Below are positions 32,893 through 40,776 of a stretch of 64,000 nucleotides of DNA, piece after piece (the first letter of the stretch is position 1; each line of letters starts with the position of its first letter). The DNA is taken from assembly GCA_963840565.1 (NCBI GenBank), contig CAWIZH010000003.1:248001-312000 (forward strand), given 5' to 3'. A program made the translations under genes and the position numbers. This DNA is from VRUE01 sp963840565 (GTDB taxonomy: Bacteria; Actinomycetota; Thermoleophilia; Solirubrobacterales; 70-9). Under the pieces are notes generated by a model. That model saw only the letters and a list, made by a program, of their open reading frames with translations. It was not told the origin of the DNA and ran no database searches.

Positions 32893-34503
32893 TCAGCAGG
32901 TCTTCTTGGCGCCGGTGGCCGCGTTCCAGGCGCGGCCGACGGAGAAGTCGGCCGAGACGCGGAAGATGCCGGGGTGCGAGGCGCGGGCGACCGTCCACTC
33001 GCCGCGGCGCAGCAGGCAGCCGGCGCCGCGGGCGATCGACCAGTAGGGGGTGAAGTTGACGCGGACGAGGAATTCGCCGGGGCGGCTGACGTCGAGGCCG
33101 AAGCTCTGGCGTCCCACCCAGAGGGTGTGCGCTGCCGCGGCGCCCATCGGATCGACCAACGGCTCGGGATTGCGCACGGCGTAGATCCGCCAGTGGGGCG
33201 AGCTCCAGCGCAGGTGCAGGTAAGGCGGCGCGTGCAGGATCAGCCGCCGCTCGGCCGCTGAGGAGTAATCGAGCGGCGCGTCGGGAAGGGCGACGTAGGA
33301 GATCGCGTTCTGGCGCAGCCAGTGACCGTAGCTGGCGGCGGTGAGCTCGCTTTCGTCGTAGAAGATGTCGTCGCGGGTGGTGTCGAGCTGGCGCAGCCAG
33401 CCGCGGGCGAGCTCGAACTGGGAGGCGAGGTAGGCCGACTCCCAGTGGTTGGCGGTGGGCGGCACCTCGACCCGCACCCCCGAGCCGCCGTGGGCGCGCA
33501 GCCACTGCGACGGCGGCTGGAAGTAGCTGCGCGAGGTCGAGGGGTCGCCGACGCTGCGGGCGATCTGGCTGACGCTCGCGGTCACCTGCCAGTAGAGGCC
33601 GCCGGCGAGGAAGAGGGCGAGGAACCATGGTGAGACGCGCGGGCGCCGGGCCAGGATCACCGCCGCCAGCACCGGGCCGCCGAAGAGCGCGCCGAGCCGA
33701 ACCGCGTTGCCGCCGATCGGGTTCGGCGCCAGCCAGATCACGGCCGAAGCGGCGATGTAGCCAACGAGTGCCCAGCGCAGCTGGCGCTCCTCCTCGCGCA
33801 GGCCGCGGGTCACGTAGAGGGCCGAGCCGCACCAGATCGGGATCGCGACGAAAGAGGAGAAGGCGAAGGGGAACTGGCCCGGCTCGGGGAAGGCGACGTT
33901 GGGGACGGCGATCAGGCCGAGGGCGATCGCGGCGACCCAGAGCGCAATCCGGTTGAAGGGGCGGCCGCGCTCGAGCGCCCCGACCAGGACCACCCCGGCA
34001 AGGAAGACAGCGGCGACCGGGCTCGACAGCGCGCAGAGGCCGGCCGCGAGCAGCGCCAGCTTCGAGCGTCCCAACTGCAGGCAGCGCAGCGCAGCGAGGC
34101 CAAAGGCGACCCCGAGGGCGAAGGTGAGCTGGCCGTCGGCGAGCAGGGTGACAACGCCGGCGCCGAACCAGAGGGTCGCCCAGCGGGCGGGCTCGCCCCA
34201 GCGGTCGCGGACGAGGCGGTCGAAGAGGTAGGAGGAGGAGACGACCGAGATCACGCCGACGACCTGCACCCCGAGCAGCGAGGCGAGCGGCGGGAAGAGG
34301 AAGCTGTAGGTGAGCGTGTAGTGGCCGCCGTACCAGCTGCCGTTCCAGATCGCGAGGCCGGCGTGCTGGAAGAGCTCGGCGCGGAAAACCTGGGCGGCGA
34401 GGTCGCCGACCTGCGGGTTCCAGGCCAGCATCGCGGCGGCGAGCAGGGCGCTGAGGGCGACGGCCGGAAGCCAGTCTGGTCGGAGGGCCTTGGACTGGAC
34501 CAT
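32893..34503 (-). CDS. polytopic membrane protein, glycosyltransferase-like (unknown substrate)
   Basis: The integral membrane protein has 536 residues and roughly ten to twelve hydrophobic segments in the first 380, then an extracytoplasmic C-terminal domain of about 150 residues. An early loop, FRAELFQHAGLAIWNGSWYGGHY, resembles the first periplasmic loop of GT-C-type or 6-pyruvoyl-like polyprenol-dependent enzymes, but no clear DxD motif is evident. I chose ATG 34503 because everything upstream in the open frame is antisense to lipB. The C-terminus ends in a Cys (GAKKTC). Only four bases separate its stop from the convergent phospholipase gene. Confidence 0.7.
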   Translation of the reverse strand: MVQSKALRPDWLPAVALSALLAAAMLAWNPQVGDLAAQVFRAELFQHAGLAIWNGSWYGGHYTLTYSFLFPPLASLLGVQVVGVISVVSSSYLFDRLVRDRWGEPARWATLWFGAGVVTLLADGQLTFALGVAFGLAALRCLQLGRSKLALLAAGLCALSSPVAAVFLAGVVLVGALERGRPFNRIALWVAAIALGLIAVPNVAFPEPGQFPFAFSSFVAIPIWCGSALYVTRGLREEERQLRWALVGYIAASAVIWLAPNPIGGNAVRLGALFGGPVLAAVILARRPRVSPWFLALFLAGGLYWQVTASVSQIARSVGDPSTSRSYFQPPSQWLRAHGGSGVRVEVPPTANHWESAYLASQFELARGWLRQLDTTRDDIFYDESELTAASYGHWLRQNAISYVALPDAPLDYSSAAERRLILHAPPYLHLRWSSPHWRIYAVRNPEPLVDPMGAAAAHTLWVGRQSFGLDVSRPGEFLVRVNFTPYWSIARGAGCLLRRGEWTVARASHPGIFRVSADFSVGRAWNAATGAKKTC

Positions 34504-34548
34504 GGGTCGGCACCAAGGATAAAGCGGCGCCGTGCAACGATTTCGGTA

Positions 34549-35283
34549 ATGAGCGACGAACTCCTTGTGGTCCGCTGCGGCCTGGTCCCCTACGACGAGG
34601 CCGTCGTCGCCCAGCGCTGGCTTCTCGATGCGCGCCAGGACGGCTCGATCCCCGACGTCCTGCTGCTGCTCGAGCACCCCCCCGTCTACACCCGCGGGCG
34701 CCGCTCCAAGCCGGAGGAGCTGCCGATGGCGATCGAGTGGTACGGCCTGCAGGGGATCGAGGTGCGCGACACCGACCGCGGCGGCCAGGTCACCTACCAC
34801 GGGCCCGGGCAGCTGGTCGCCTACCCGATCGTCGACCTTGCCCCCTACGAAGACGACGTCCACGAGTACGTGCGGCGGCTGGAGCAGGTGGCGATCCGCT
34901 CGCTGGCCGAGTACGCGGTCGAGGCGGGGACGATCGAGGGCCTGACCGGGGTCTGGACCGAGGGCGAGCGGCCCGGCAGCGCGGCGGGGGCGCTGGAGGC
35001 GCGCAAGATCGGCTCGATCGGCGTCCACGTCAGCCGCGGGATCACCACCCACGGGCTGGCGATCAACGTCAGCAATGACCTCAAGCCGTTCGAGTGGATC
35101 GTGCCCTGCGGGATCGAGGGCTGCCAGGTGACCTCGCTCAGCCGCGAGACGGGCGAGGAGCAGAACCTCAGCGCCTTCGCCACCACCGTCGCCGACAACT
35201 TCACCGACGTCTACGCCCGGGTGCCGGTGGCGACCTCCCCCGCTGCCCTGGGACTCGACAACGCTAGGCTCGGCGTCGCATGA
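34549..35283 (+). CDS. lipB: lipoyl(octanoyl) transferase
   Basis: LipB moves octanoate from acyl carrier protein to the lipoyl lysine of E2-type proteins. The start at ATG 34549 yields 244 residues beginning with LLVVRCGLVPYDEAVVAQRWL. Motifs are LLLEHPPVYTRGRRSKPEEL, RGGQVTYHGPGQLVAYPI (active-site region), GVWTEG, KIGSIGVHVSRGITTHGLAINV (catalytic Lys) and the Cys in IVPCGIEGCQVTSL. Its end overlaps lipA by four bases. The pair sits downstream of the pyruvate dehydrogenase genes whose E2 needs lipoate. Confidence 0.95.
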   Translation: MSDELLVVRCGLVPYDEAVVAQRWLLDARQDGSIPDVLLLLEHPPVYTRGRRSKPEELPMAIEWYGLQGIEVRDTDRGGQVTYHGPGQLVAYPIVDLAPYEDDVHEYVRRLEQVAIRSLAEYAVEAGTIEGLTGVWTEGERPGSAAGALEARKIGSIGVHVSRGITTHGLAINVSNDLKPFEWIVPCGIEGCQVTSLSRETGEEQNLSAFATTVADNFTDVYARVPVATSPAALGLDNARLGVA

Positions 35284-36299
35284 GTGAGACCACCGAAGCG
35301 CCAGATCCGTCGAACGGGGCAGTCTCGAAAACTGTTGGCGTCGCAGTGCCTGCCGAGCGCGTCCACGTCACCCGCTCCCGCGCCAAGCCGGGCGGGACCG
35401 CGGCCGAGACCGGCGACACCGTCCCCTTCCGCCGCGCCCGCAAGCCGCCCTGGCTGAAGGTGCCGGCCCCGGGCGGGCCGACCTACCGGCGGCTGAAGTC
35501 GATGATCGGCTCAGACAACCTGCACACGGTCTGCGAGGAGGCCAACTGCCCGAACGTCGGCGAGTGCTGGGAGCGCGGCACCGCGACCTTCATGATCCTC
35601 GGCGACGTCTGCACCCGCCGCTGCGGCTTTTGCAACGTGAAGACGGGGGTGCCGAGCTGGAACGACCCGCTGGAGCCGCTGCGCGTCGCCAACCAGGTGA
35701 AGAAGATGGGCCTGCGCCACGCCGTCGTCACCTCGGTCGACCGCGACGACCTGCCCGACTACGGGGCGAGCGCCTTCGTCGGCGTGATCCGCTCGATCCG
35801 GATGCAGGCGCCGGGCTGCAAGGTCGAGATCCTCACTCCCGACTTCCGCGGCCAGGAGATGCCGCTGGCGAAGGTGATCCACGAGCGGCCCGACGTCTTC
35901 AACCACAACGTCGAGACGGTGCCGCGCCTGTACCCGGTGGCGCGGCGCGGCTCCAAATTCCTGCGCTCGGCGCGGGTGCTGAAGATGGCGAAGGAAATGG
36001 GCGGCGCCGAGGTCGTCACCAAGTCCGGGCTGATGGTCGGGCTGGGCGAGAGCTTCGAGGAGATGGTCGAGACCTTCGGCCTGCTGCGCGAGCACCGGGT
36101 CCAGGTGCTGACCGTCGGCCAGTACCTGCGGCCGACCGAGAACCACCTGCCGGTGACACGCTACTGGCACCCGGAGGAGTTCGAGGCGCTGGAGAAGGCT
36201 GCCTATGAGCTTGGGTTCGAGTCGGTCGCGTCAGGCCCGTTGGTTCGGTCGAGCTACCACGCCGACCAGAATTTGCCCGAGCGCGCGCTCGCCGGGTAG
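35280..36299 (+). CDS. lipA: lipoyl synthase (radical SAM)
   Basis: LipA inserts two sulfurs into the protein-bound octanoyl chain. The 339-residue enzyme carries the auxiliary cluster motif CEEANCPNVGEC (CX4CX5C) and the radical-SAM cluster CTRRCGFC, followed by VVTSVDRDDLPDYGA and the C-terminal RSSYHADQ with the conserved RSSY. A long basic N-terminal extension of about 60 residues precedes the conserved start. Its TAG directly abuts the stop of the convergent PqqD-like gene. LipA is the only radical-SAM enzyme seen next to that gene, and its role there is housekeeping. Confidence 0.96.
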   Translation: MSETTEAPDPSNGAVSKTVGVAVPAERVHVTRSRAKPGGTAAETGDTVPFRRARKPPWLKVPAPGGPTYRRLKSMIGSDNLHTVCEEANCPNVGECWERGTATFMILGDVCTRRCGFCNVKTGVPSWNDPLEPLRVANQVKKMGLRHAVVTSVDRDDLPDYGASAFVGVIRSIRMQAPGCKVEILTPDFRGQEMPLAKVIHERPDVFNHNVETVPRLYPVARRGSKFLRSARVLKMAKEMGGAEVVTKSGLMVGLGESFEEMVETFGLLREHRVQVLTVGQYLRPTENHLPVTRYWHPEEFEALEKAAYELGFESVASGPLVRSSYHADQNLPERALAG

Positions 36300-36590
36300 C
36301 TACGAAGCGGCAAGAAGTTCGCGCCGGGTCATCTCGCGGGCAAAGGCGACGACGTCGTCGAGGGCGCGACCCTCGTCGATCTCGAAGCGTTCGGCAAGGC
36401 CGCGAGCGAGCTGCGCCACCGGCTGCGGCTGCTCGAGCTGCTCCCAGATCCAGGCGCCGGTCGAGTTGAGCCGCAGGGCGATGTCGGCATCGAGGTCGAG
36501 CAGCACCGTCTCGCCGGGCACGTCGCCATAGACAGCGCGCTCGGTGCGCCGCAGTGTCGTCTCGGCCTCTATCTGCATCGATGACTTCAT
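36300..36590 (-). CDS. PqqD-like peptide-recognition protein (RRE)
   Basis: This 96-residue protein resembles the PqqD fold used as a RiPP recognition element. A beta hairpin (YGDVPGETVLLDLDADIALRLN) leads into the typical STGAWIWEQLEQPQPVAQLARGLAERFEI helix-turn-helix and a last helix VVAFAREMTRREL. In known systems such domains (PqqD, or the B1 protein of lasso clusters) bind the leader of a precursor peptide. The start at ATG 36590 (MKSSMQIEAETTLRRT) is favoured, with ATG 36578 as an alternative. Divergent from it, 99 bases away, is a 34-residue peptide gene with a lasso-like leader. No maturation protease, cyclase or transporter gene follows within the window. Confidence 0.72.
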   Translation of the reverse strand: MKSSMQIEAETTLRRTERAVYGDVPGETVLLDLDADIALRLNSTGAWIWEQLEQPQPVAQLARGLAERFEIDEGRALDDVVAFAREMTRRELLAAS

Positions 36591-36689
36591 CGGTCCATAC
36601 CCTATGACCAGGCGAGCGGCCAATATGGGTTCGGGGTTAAGAATCGAGCTAGACTTCCGCGCAGGGTTTCGACGCAACAGGGGAGGAAT

Positions 36690-36794
36690 ATGAGCGAGCA
36701 GCAGCCTGGGTCCTACGAAGCGCCAACCGTCGAGGAGATCGACACCGACGGCAAGCCGATCGCCATTGCTTCGGAGGCGGTCAGCGCCACGTAA
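36690..36794 (+). CDS. 34-residue peptide, candidate lasso-type RiPP precursor
   Basis: A strong ribosome site (GGGGAGG) precedes ATG 36690, and the peptide ends at TAA 36792-36794. The leader would be residues 1-20 and contains Y9-E-A-P12-T-V14, fitting the YxxPxL motif bound by lasso B1/PqqD-like proteins. It ends IDTD, which puts a Thr at position -2 as required by lasso proteases. The remaining 14 residues, GKPIAIASEAVSAT, start with Gly and have Glu at position 9, the spacing that forms a Gly1-Glu9 macrolactam, with a five-residue tail. The neighbouring divergent gene encodes a PqqD-like protein. Processing genes (B2 protease, asparagine-synthetase-like cyclase) are absent locally, so this is a candidate only. 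It might instead be a different RiPP or a non-modified peptide. Confidence 0.6.
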   Translation: MSEQQPGSYEAPTVEEIDTDGKPIAIASEAVSAT

Positions 36795-36821
36795 AACGCG
36801 CGAGGGTCCTGGCGCTTTTGA

Positions 36822-36894
36822 TGGAGCCAGCCGGGATCGAACCGGCGACCTCCGCCTTGCAAAGGCGGCGCTCTGCCAGCTGAGCTATGGCCCC
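36822..36894 (-). tRNA. tRNA-Ala (anticodon UGC)
   Basis: On the minus strand this is a 73-base cloverleaf starting GGGGCCATAGCTCAGC and ending GGCTCC plus A. The acceptor has the G3-U70 pair that identifies alanine tRNAs. The anticodon loop TTTGCAA within the CGCCT/AGGCG stem gives UGC. CCA is not encoded. Confidence 0.95.
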
Positions 36895-36946
36895 GCGCTG
36901 AGAGTGTAGGACGGACGGTGCCTCACGTGGCGAGCCGCGTGAGGCG

Positions 36947-37858
36947 CTAATCGTCGAAGTCGAAGTCCTTGGGCGGCTTCTGCTCGAACCAGAGCTGGTC
37001 GTCCTCCGGGGTCTCCTCGAGGAAGTCAGGCGTCTCCTCCAGCACGTCCTCGTCGGCGCGCGGCGCGGGTGGCTCAACCAGCTCGGGCTCCTCGGCCGAC
37101 TCGGGCTCCCGCTCGGTCACCTCAGCCTCTGGCTCGTCGGTGAGCGAGACATCGGAATCGCGCGGCGCCTCGAGGGCCTGGTCGAGTTCGTCGGAGAGGC
37201 GCTGCTCGTTCCAGAAGGCGTCGTCCTCGTCGTCGAGGTCCTCATCGTCGTCGGGCGCCGGGCCTTCGATGCTGACCTCGGCCTCTTCGGCCTCGCCGAG
37301 TCCGGCAAGCGGATCGGTCGGGGCGAGGCGAGGCTCGGAGATCTCCTCCTCGACCAGCTCCTCGTCGGTCGGGTTGGGCGGCCCGGCAAGCTCCTCCTCG
37401 ACGTCGAAGATCTCGGTCGGCTGCTCGGCGATCGCGTGGCGCTCTTCGGTTGAGGGGCCGGACGGTTCGATCTCGGGCTCTCCGGCCGGCTCGGGCAGGT
37501 CGGCGACGATCTCGTGCTCCATCGCCGGCTGCTCCTCTTCAGCGGGTGCCTCGTCGACCAGAGCCAGCTCATCACTCGCGGCCTCCGGCTCCGCCGGAGC
37601 AGGCTCCTCGGCGAACGGAGGCGGCTCCTGAAGATCCGTGATCGTCGGCTCACGCCGCGCCGCCGGCTCCTCAGTCGTCTCCGGCTGCGTCATGAATTCC
37701 GTAGGCGCCTCAGCGGCGGGATCGTGCGCCTCCTCGTCCCCAGGCCGCTCCGCCTGACCGAACGCCTCATCCTCGAGCTGCTTCAGCTCGGAATCGCCCG
37801 CGCCATGCGCGCGCTTCAGTTCCAGGTGCTCGCGTATTGCCTCGTCGAGAATGCCCAT
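36947..37858 (-). CDS. highly acidic, low-complexity protein of unknown function
   Basis: The 303-residue protein opens with a short conserved-looking helix, MGILDEAIREHLELKRAHG, then DSELKQLEDEAFG. After that it is an extended Glu/Asp/Pro/Ala-rich chain (for example APDDDEDLDDEDDAFWNEQRLSDELDQAL), closing with repeats of the form DFLEETPEDDQLWFEQKPPKDFDFDD. No membrane segment or signal peptide is present. The ordered N-terminus and FxF/DFDxD-type C-terminus with a disordered middle suggest a scaffold or adaptor that tethers partners, but this is a guess. Read on the opposite strand, the same region looks serine/arginine-rich and is not coding. Confidence 0.7.
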   Translation of the reverse strand: MGILDEAIREHLELKRAHGAGDSELKQLEDEAFGQAERPGDEEAHDPAAEAPTEFMTQPETTEEPAARREPTITDLQEPPPFAEEPAPAEPEAASDELALVDEAPAEEEQPAMEHEIVADLPEPAGEPEIEPSGPSTEERHAIAEQPTEIFDVEEELAGPPNPTDEELVEEEISEPRLAPTDPLAGLGEAEEAEVSIEGPAPDDDEDLDDEDDAFWNEQRLSDELDQALEAPRDSDVSLTDEPEAEVTEREPESAEEPELVEPPAPRADEDVLEETPDFLEETPEDDQLWFEQKPPKDFDFDD

Positions 37859-37946
37859 TGGCTGGTCCCCTCGGGGAAGCTAAAGCCTATGCGGTTATCC
37901 TTGCGCTTGCGAGGGTCGTGGGACGTTCCTCCCATCCCCCGCCTTC

Positions 37947-38019
37947 GGGGCTATAGCTCAGCTGGCAGAGCGCCTGGATCGCACCCAGGAGGTCGGCGGT
38001 TCGAATCCGCCTAGCTCCA
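37947..38019 (+). tRNA. tRNA-Ala (anticodon CGC)
   Basis: This 73-base cloverleaf starts GGGGCTATAGCTCAGC. The acceptor GGGGCTA/TAGCTCC has the alanine-specific G3-U70 pair. The anticodon stem CCTGG/CCAGG encloses ATCGCAC, so the anticodon is CGC. The T arm GGCGGTTCGAATCCGCC is canonical. It is the second alanine tRNA within about 1.1 kb and lies on the opposite strand from the first. Confidence 0.95.
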
Positions 38020-38166
38020 TCAGCGATGTCCCTGCACAAACGGGGGCTTCGCTTTTCAGGGCATTTCCAACCGCCGCTGAAATGCACTCCTTTCGACCCT
38101 TGCGCCGAAACCAATGACCGGCAGGGGGGAGAGATTGCCCTCTGCCAGCCTTGATTGGTCGTGACC

Positions 38167-38472
38167 ATGCCCGAGCCAGGAATCCGAGCTGCTTCCCAGG
38201 AGCTGATCGAGGAGCTGATGGGCACCGTCGTCGCAGTCGACTTCGTGCTCCAGACGCTGATGGATTTGCCGGCGGACGCTCTCCCTGGTGAGGACAAGAC
38301 CGAAGCGATGCGCGGGCTGCTGACCGCGAGCGCCTGCCGCGAGGTGGAGGCGGTCGGGGAGGAGGCCTGCCGGGCGGCGATCGCGCTGATCGGGAAGGTC
38401 GTCGACCGGATCGCAGACGACGCCCGCGCCGCTGCGGACTTGGCGAGGGCGGGCCCCCACCGAACCTGCTGA
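38167..38472 (+). CDS. small helical hypothetical protein
   Basis: The product of about 101 residues is predicted all-helical (ELIEELMGTVVAVDFVLQTLMDLP, EDKTEAMRGLLTASACREVEAVGEEACRAAIALIGKVVDRIADDARAAADLARA). No membrane segment or motif is recognised. ATG 38167 is preferred, with TTG 38155 and GTG 38161 just upstream as alternatives. The 145 bases before it, after the tRNA, contain a GGCAG-GGGG / CCCTCTGCC hairpin and nothing else recognisable. It is an isolated gene upstream of a toxin-antitoxin pair, and its reality rests on frame length and GC3 pattern. Confidence 0.5.
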   Translation: MPEPGIRAASQELIEELMGTVVAVDFVLQTLMDLPADALPGEDKTEAMRGLLTASACREVEAVGEEACRAAIALIGKVVDRIADDARAAADLARAGPHRTC

Positions 38473-38613
38473 GACGCTCAACAAGCACGCGCGCAGTCTG
38501 TCGAGGTCAGCTACGCGCGCAAGCGGTGGCGAACGCCTCAGCCGTTTCGTATCTCACGATCGGCCATCGGCGTCTGGAGCCCCGGCAAGCGTCGGGACGC
38601 GATGCGGCTGTTG

Positions 38614-38628
38614 AGCACGAATCGTGCT
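38614..38628. promoter_or_regulatory. operator/promoter of the ParE-type module
   Basis: AGCACG-AAT-CGTGCT is a perfect 6-bp inverted repeat between a possible -35 (TTGAGC, 38611) and a -10-like TGTACA (38635). The antitoxin ATG follows at 38652, so repressor binding here would block the promoter. Confidence 0.5.
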
Positions 38629-38651
38629 GAATCGTGTACAGTGACCCCCGA

Positions 38652-38912
38652 ATGGCAGCGTCTGCGAAGCGCATCAATGTGACCCTCGACGACGAGCACG
38701 CGGGAAAGCTTGCGCGGCTTGCCGAGCGCACTCATGTGCAGGAGGGAACTCTTGCCCGCTCACTTCTCGCCACGGCGCTCGATGACGCAGACCCGGATGC
38801 CTCCCGCATCACGGAGATCCTCGATGCCATCCCCGGCGCCTGGGAGCGGACGCAGGAGGGCCTGGCCCAGGCGGCTCGCGGCGAAGGGACGCCGCTCGAC
38901 GAGCTGGCCTGA
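38652..38912 (+). CDS. ribbon-helix-helix antitoxin
   Basis: The 86-residue antitoxin has an N-terminal strand AASAKRINVTLDDEHAGKLARLAERTHVQEGTLARSLLATAL. This is a classical RHH (CopG/RelB-like) DNA-binding unit, followed by a helical toxin-binding tail ending PLDELA. The start at ATG 38652 directly follows the palindromic promoter. Its stop is immediately followed by the GTG of the toxin gene. It should repress its own operon and neutralise the toxin. Confidence 0.85.
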   Translation: MAASAKRINVTLDDEHAGKLARLAERTHVQEGTLARSLLATALDDADPDASRITEILDAIPGAWERTQEGLAQAARGEGTPLDELA

Positions 38913-39206
38913 GTGGCGCAAGTAATCGTCACCCCGCGAGCGCAGCGGGACGTGAACGAGGCGATCTCTGCGCTCACCCTGCCGGACGACGCTTGGACTC
39001 GGATCGGCCGTTCGCTGAGGGTGCTGGAAACGTTCCCGCTCGCCGGGCCGGAACTGGCCGGTCGGTGGACACCAACCCGGTTCGTGATCGGACCCTGGTC
39101 CTGGATGATCCTGCTCTACCGCTACGAAGAATCGTCTGACCTGGTCTACGTGGTCGCGATGCACGACGGCCGGTCCGCGGCTTCAGCGACAGCCGGGCGG
39201 CGGTAG
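38913..39206 (+). CDS. RelE/ParE superfamily toxin
   Basis: The 97-residue toxin starts at GTG 38913, directly after the antitoxin stop. The fold signature is visible: AQVIVTPRAQRDVNEAISALTLPDDAW, RVLETFPLAGPELAGRWTPTRFVIGPWSWMILLYRYEESSDLVYVVAMHDGRSA. The final strand with MHDGR is typical of the ParE/RelE C-terminus. RelE members cut mRNA at the ribosome and ParE members poison gyrase. The sequence does not decide, although the PLAGPEL segment resembles ParE. Confidence 0.85.
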   Translation: MAQVIVTPRAQRDVNEAISALTLPDDAWTRIGRSLRVLETFPLAGPELAGRWTPTRFVIGPWSWMILLYRYEESSDLVYVVAMHDGRSAASATAGRR

Positions 39207-39218
39207 GCCGACCGCTGG

Positions 39219-40091
39219 CTACGGCGACTGCGGCAGCTTGACCGTGCCGCGGGTGGTAACTGGAGCCGATGGCGGCGGTACGACCGGGCCGATGTCCCCG
39301 TCCGGGGCCTCGTCGAGGTCGACTATCACCGGGGCGTGGTCGCTCGGCCCTTTGCCCTTGCGCGCCTGGCGGTCTACCCATGCGGCGCGGACGCGGGTGG
39401 CGACTGGGGCGCTGGCCAGGATCAGGTCGATCCGCATTCCGAGGTCGCGGTGGAACATGCCGGCGCGGTAGTCCCAGTAGGTGAAGATTCGCTCGTCCGG
39501 CCAGCGGTCGCGGACTACGTCGCGCAGGCCGAGCGCTTGGAGCTCTGCCAGCGCCGCTCGCTCGGGCGCCGTCACGTGCGTCTGGCCGGTGTAGGCCTCC
39601 GGGTCGAAGACGTCCTCGTCGGTCTGGGCGATGTTGACGTCGCCGCAGACGACCGTCGCCTCGGGGCCCGCGGCCACCGCGTCTCGCAGCGCGGCCAGCC
39701 AGGCGAGCTTGTATTCGTAATGCTCGGAACCCGGCTCGCGGCCGTTCGGCACGTAGACCGACAGCACTCGGATCCCGCCGCAGGTGGCGGCCACCGCGCG
39801 CGCCTCCGGGTGCGGAAATCCCGGCGCGCCCGCGAGGCCCGGCGCGACGTCCTCCAGGCCGACGCGCGAGAGGATCGCGACGCCGTTCCAGCTCGCCTCA
39901 CCGTGAACGGCGATCTCATAGCCGCGGCCCGTCAGCTCGTCCCCGAGCAGCTCCCGGAAGGCGTCGTCGGCCAGCTTCGTCTCCTGCAGGCAGACGACGT
40001 CCGGATTCCGTTCGTCCAGCCATGGCAGCAGGCGCGGCAAGCGCTGCTTGACCGAGTTCACGTTCCAGGTGGCGACGCGCACCGGTCGCAC
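39219..40091 (-). CDS. xth: exodeoxyribonuclease III
   Basis: This AP endonuclease/3'-5' exonuclease of base-excision repair has 290 residues. All catalytic blocks of the exonuclease-endonuclease-phosphatase fold are present: RVATWNVNSV, VVCLQETKL (metal-binding Glu), LSVYVPNGREPG (Tyr), VVCGDVNIAQTDEDVFDP (Asp/Asn), FTYWDYRAGMFHRDLGMRIDLILAS and GPSDHAPVIVDL (catalytic Asp-His). A 30-residue low-complexity tail follows. It converges on the toxin gene, with 12 bases between stops. Confidence 0.94.
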   Translation of the reverse strand: MRPVRVATWNVNSVKQRLPRLLPWLDERNPDVVCLQETKLADDAFRELLGDELTGRGYEIAVHGEASWNGVAILSRVGLEDVAPGLAGAPGFPHPEARAVAATCGGIRVLSVYVPNGREPGSEHYEYKLAWLAALRDAVAAGPEATVVCGDVNIAQTDEDVFDPEAYTGQTHVTAPERAALAELQALGLRDVVRDRWPDERIFTYWDYRAGMFHRDLGMRIDLILASAPVATRVRAAWVDRQARKGKGPSDHAPVIVDLDEAPDGDIGPVVPPPSAPVTTRGTVKLPQSP

Positions 40092-40197
40092 GCTACACAG
40101 GCACGCTGAAATCGCCGGCAGGGCTCTCAGCCAGGGGCCGGCAGCTCAGCAAACCGCCGCTTGCAACGCCGGCCTCGATCCGGACATATAGAGATAG

Positions 40198-40776
40198 ATG
40201 GCGCCGGGTCAGATCGAGAAGAAGGAGGTGCTGGGCCGCGAGCTCGCCCAGATCCGCTTCGGCGGGCTCTACCGCGATCAGGGGCGGGCGATCCTCGCCT
40301 ACGCGCTGCGGCGCGTCGACCCGGAGGACGCCGCCGACGTCGTCGCCGAGACTTTCCTCGTCGCCTGGCGGCGCCTCGACGAGGTGCCGAACGACGCGGC
40401 GGCGAAGCTGTGGCTCTTCGGGGTGGCAAGGCGGGTGATCGCCAACCGGCATCGGGCCGAGCGGCGCCGGACCCGGCTGGGGGAACGCCTTGCCGAGTCG
40501 CTGCGCACCGACCTCGCGACCCAACCCGCGCCGACGGGCGAGGCGGCGGAGGTCCTGCGGGCGATGGGTGGACTGGGCGACGACGATCGTGAGCTGCTCC
40601 TGCTCGTCTCCTGGGAGGAGCTCTCGCCAGGAGAGGCGGCGAAGGTGCTCGGGATCTCCTCGCTCGCCGCCCGCAGTCGCCTTCACCGCGCCCGCCGCCG
40701 GCTGCGGGCCTTGCTGGAGCAAGGGGAATCGGCGGAGAGACCCGGACCGGAACTCGACACGGAGGAGACAAGATGA
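40198..40776 (+). CDS. RNA polymerase sigma factor, ECF-like
   Basis: This 192-residue ECF-type sigma factor has region 2 (QGRAILAYALRRVDPEDAADVVAETFLVAWRRLDEVPNDAAAKLWLFGVARRVIANRHRAERRR) and region 4 (ELLLLVSWEELSPGEAAKVLGISSLAARSRLHRARRRLRALL). It ends in an acidic tail. Its last four bases overlap the ATG of the following membrane protein gene, so the two are co-produced. The target promoter is unknown. A 60-base 5' gap with a TATAGAGATAGATG stretch suggests a short leader. Confidence 0.9.
   Translation: MAPGQIEKKEVLGRELAQIRFGGLYRDQGRAILAYALRRVDPEDAADVVAETFLVAWRRLDEVPNDAAAKLWLFGVARRVIANRHRAERRRTRLGERLAESLRTDLATQPAPTGEAAEVLRAMGGLGDDDRELLLLVSWEELSPGEAAKVLGISSLAARSRLHRARRRLRALLEQGESAERPGPELDTEETR

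Noticed and set aside
32893..35052. A 719-residue form of the membrane protein starting at 35052
   Set aside because: The extra 183 residues are antisense to lipB and look like shadow sequence; ATG 34503 gives a normal hydrophobic start.
37947..38163. A phage attachment site at the tRNA-Ala(CGC) 3' end
   Set aside because: No integrase or direct repeat of the tRNA end is found in the following sequence.
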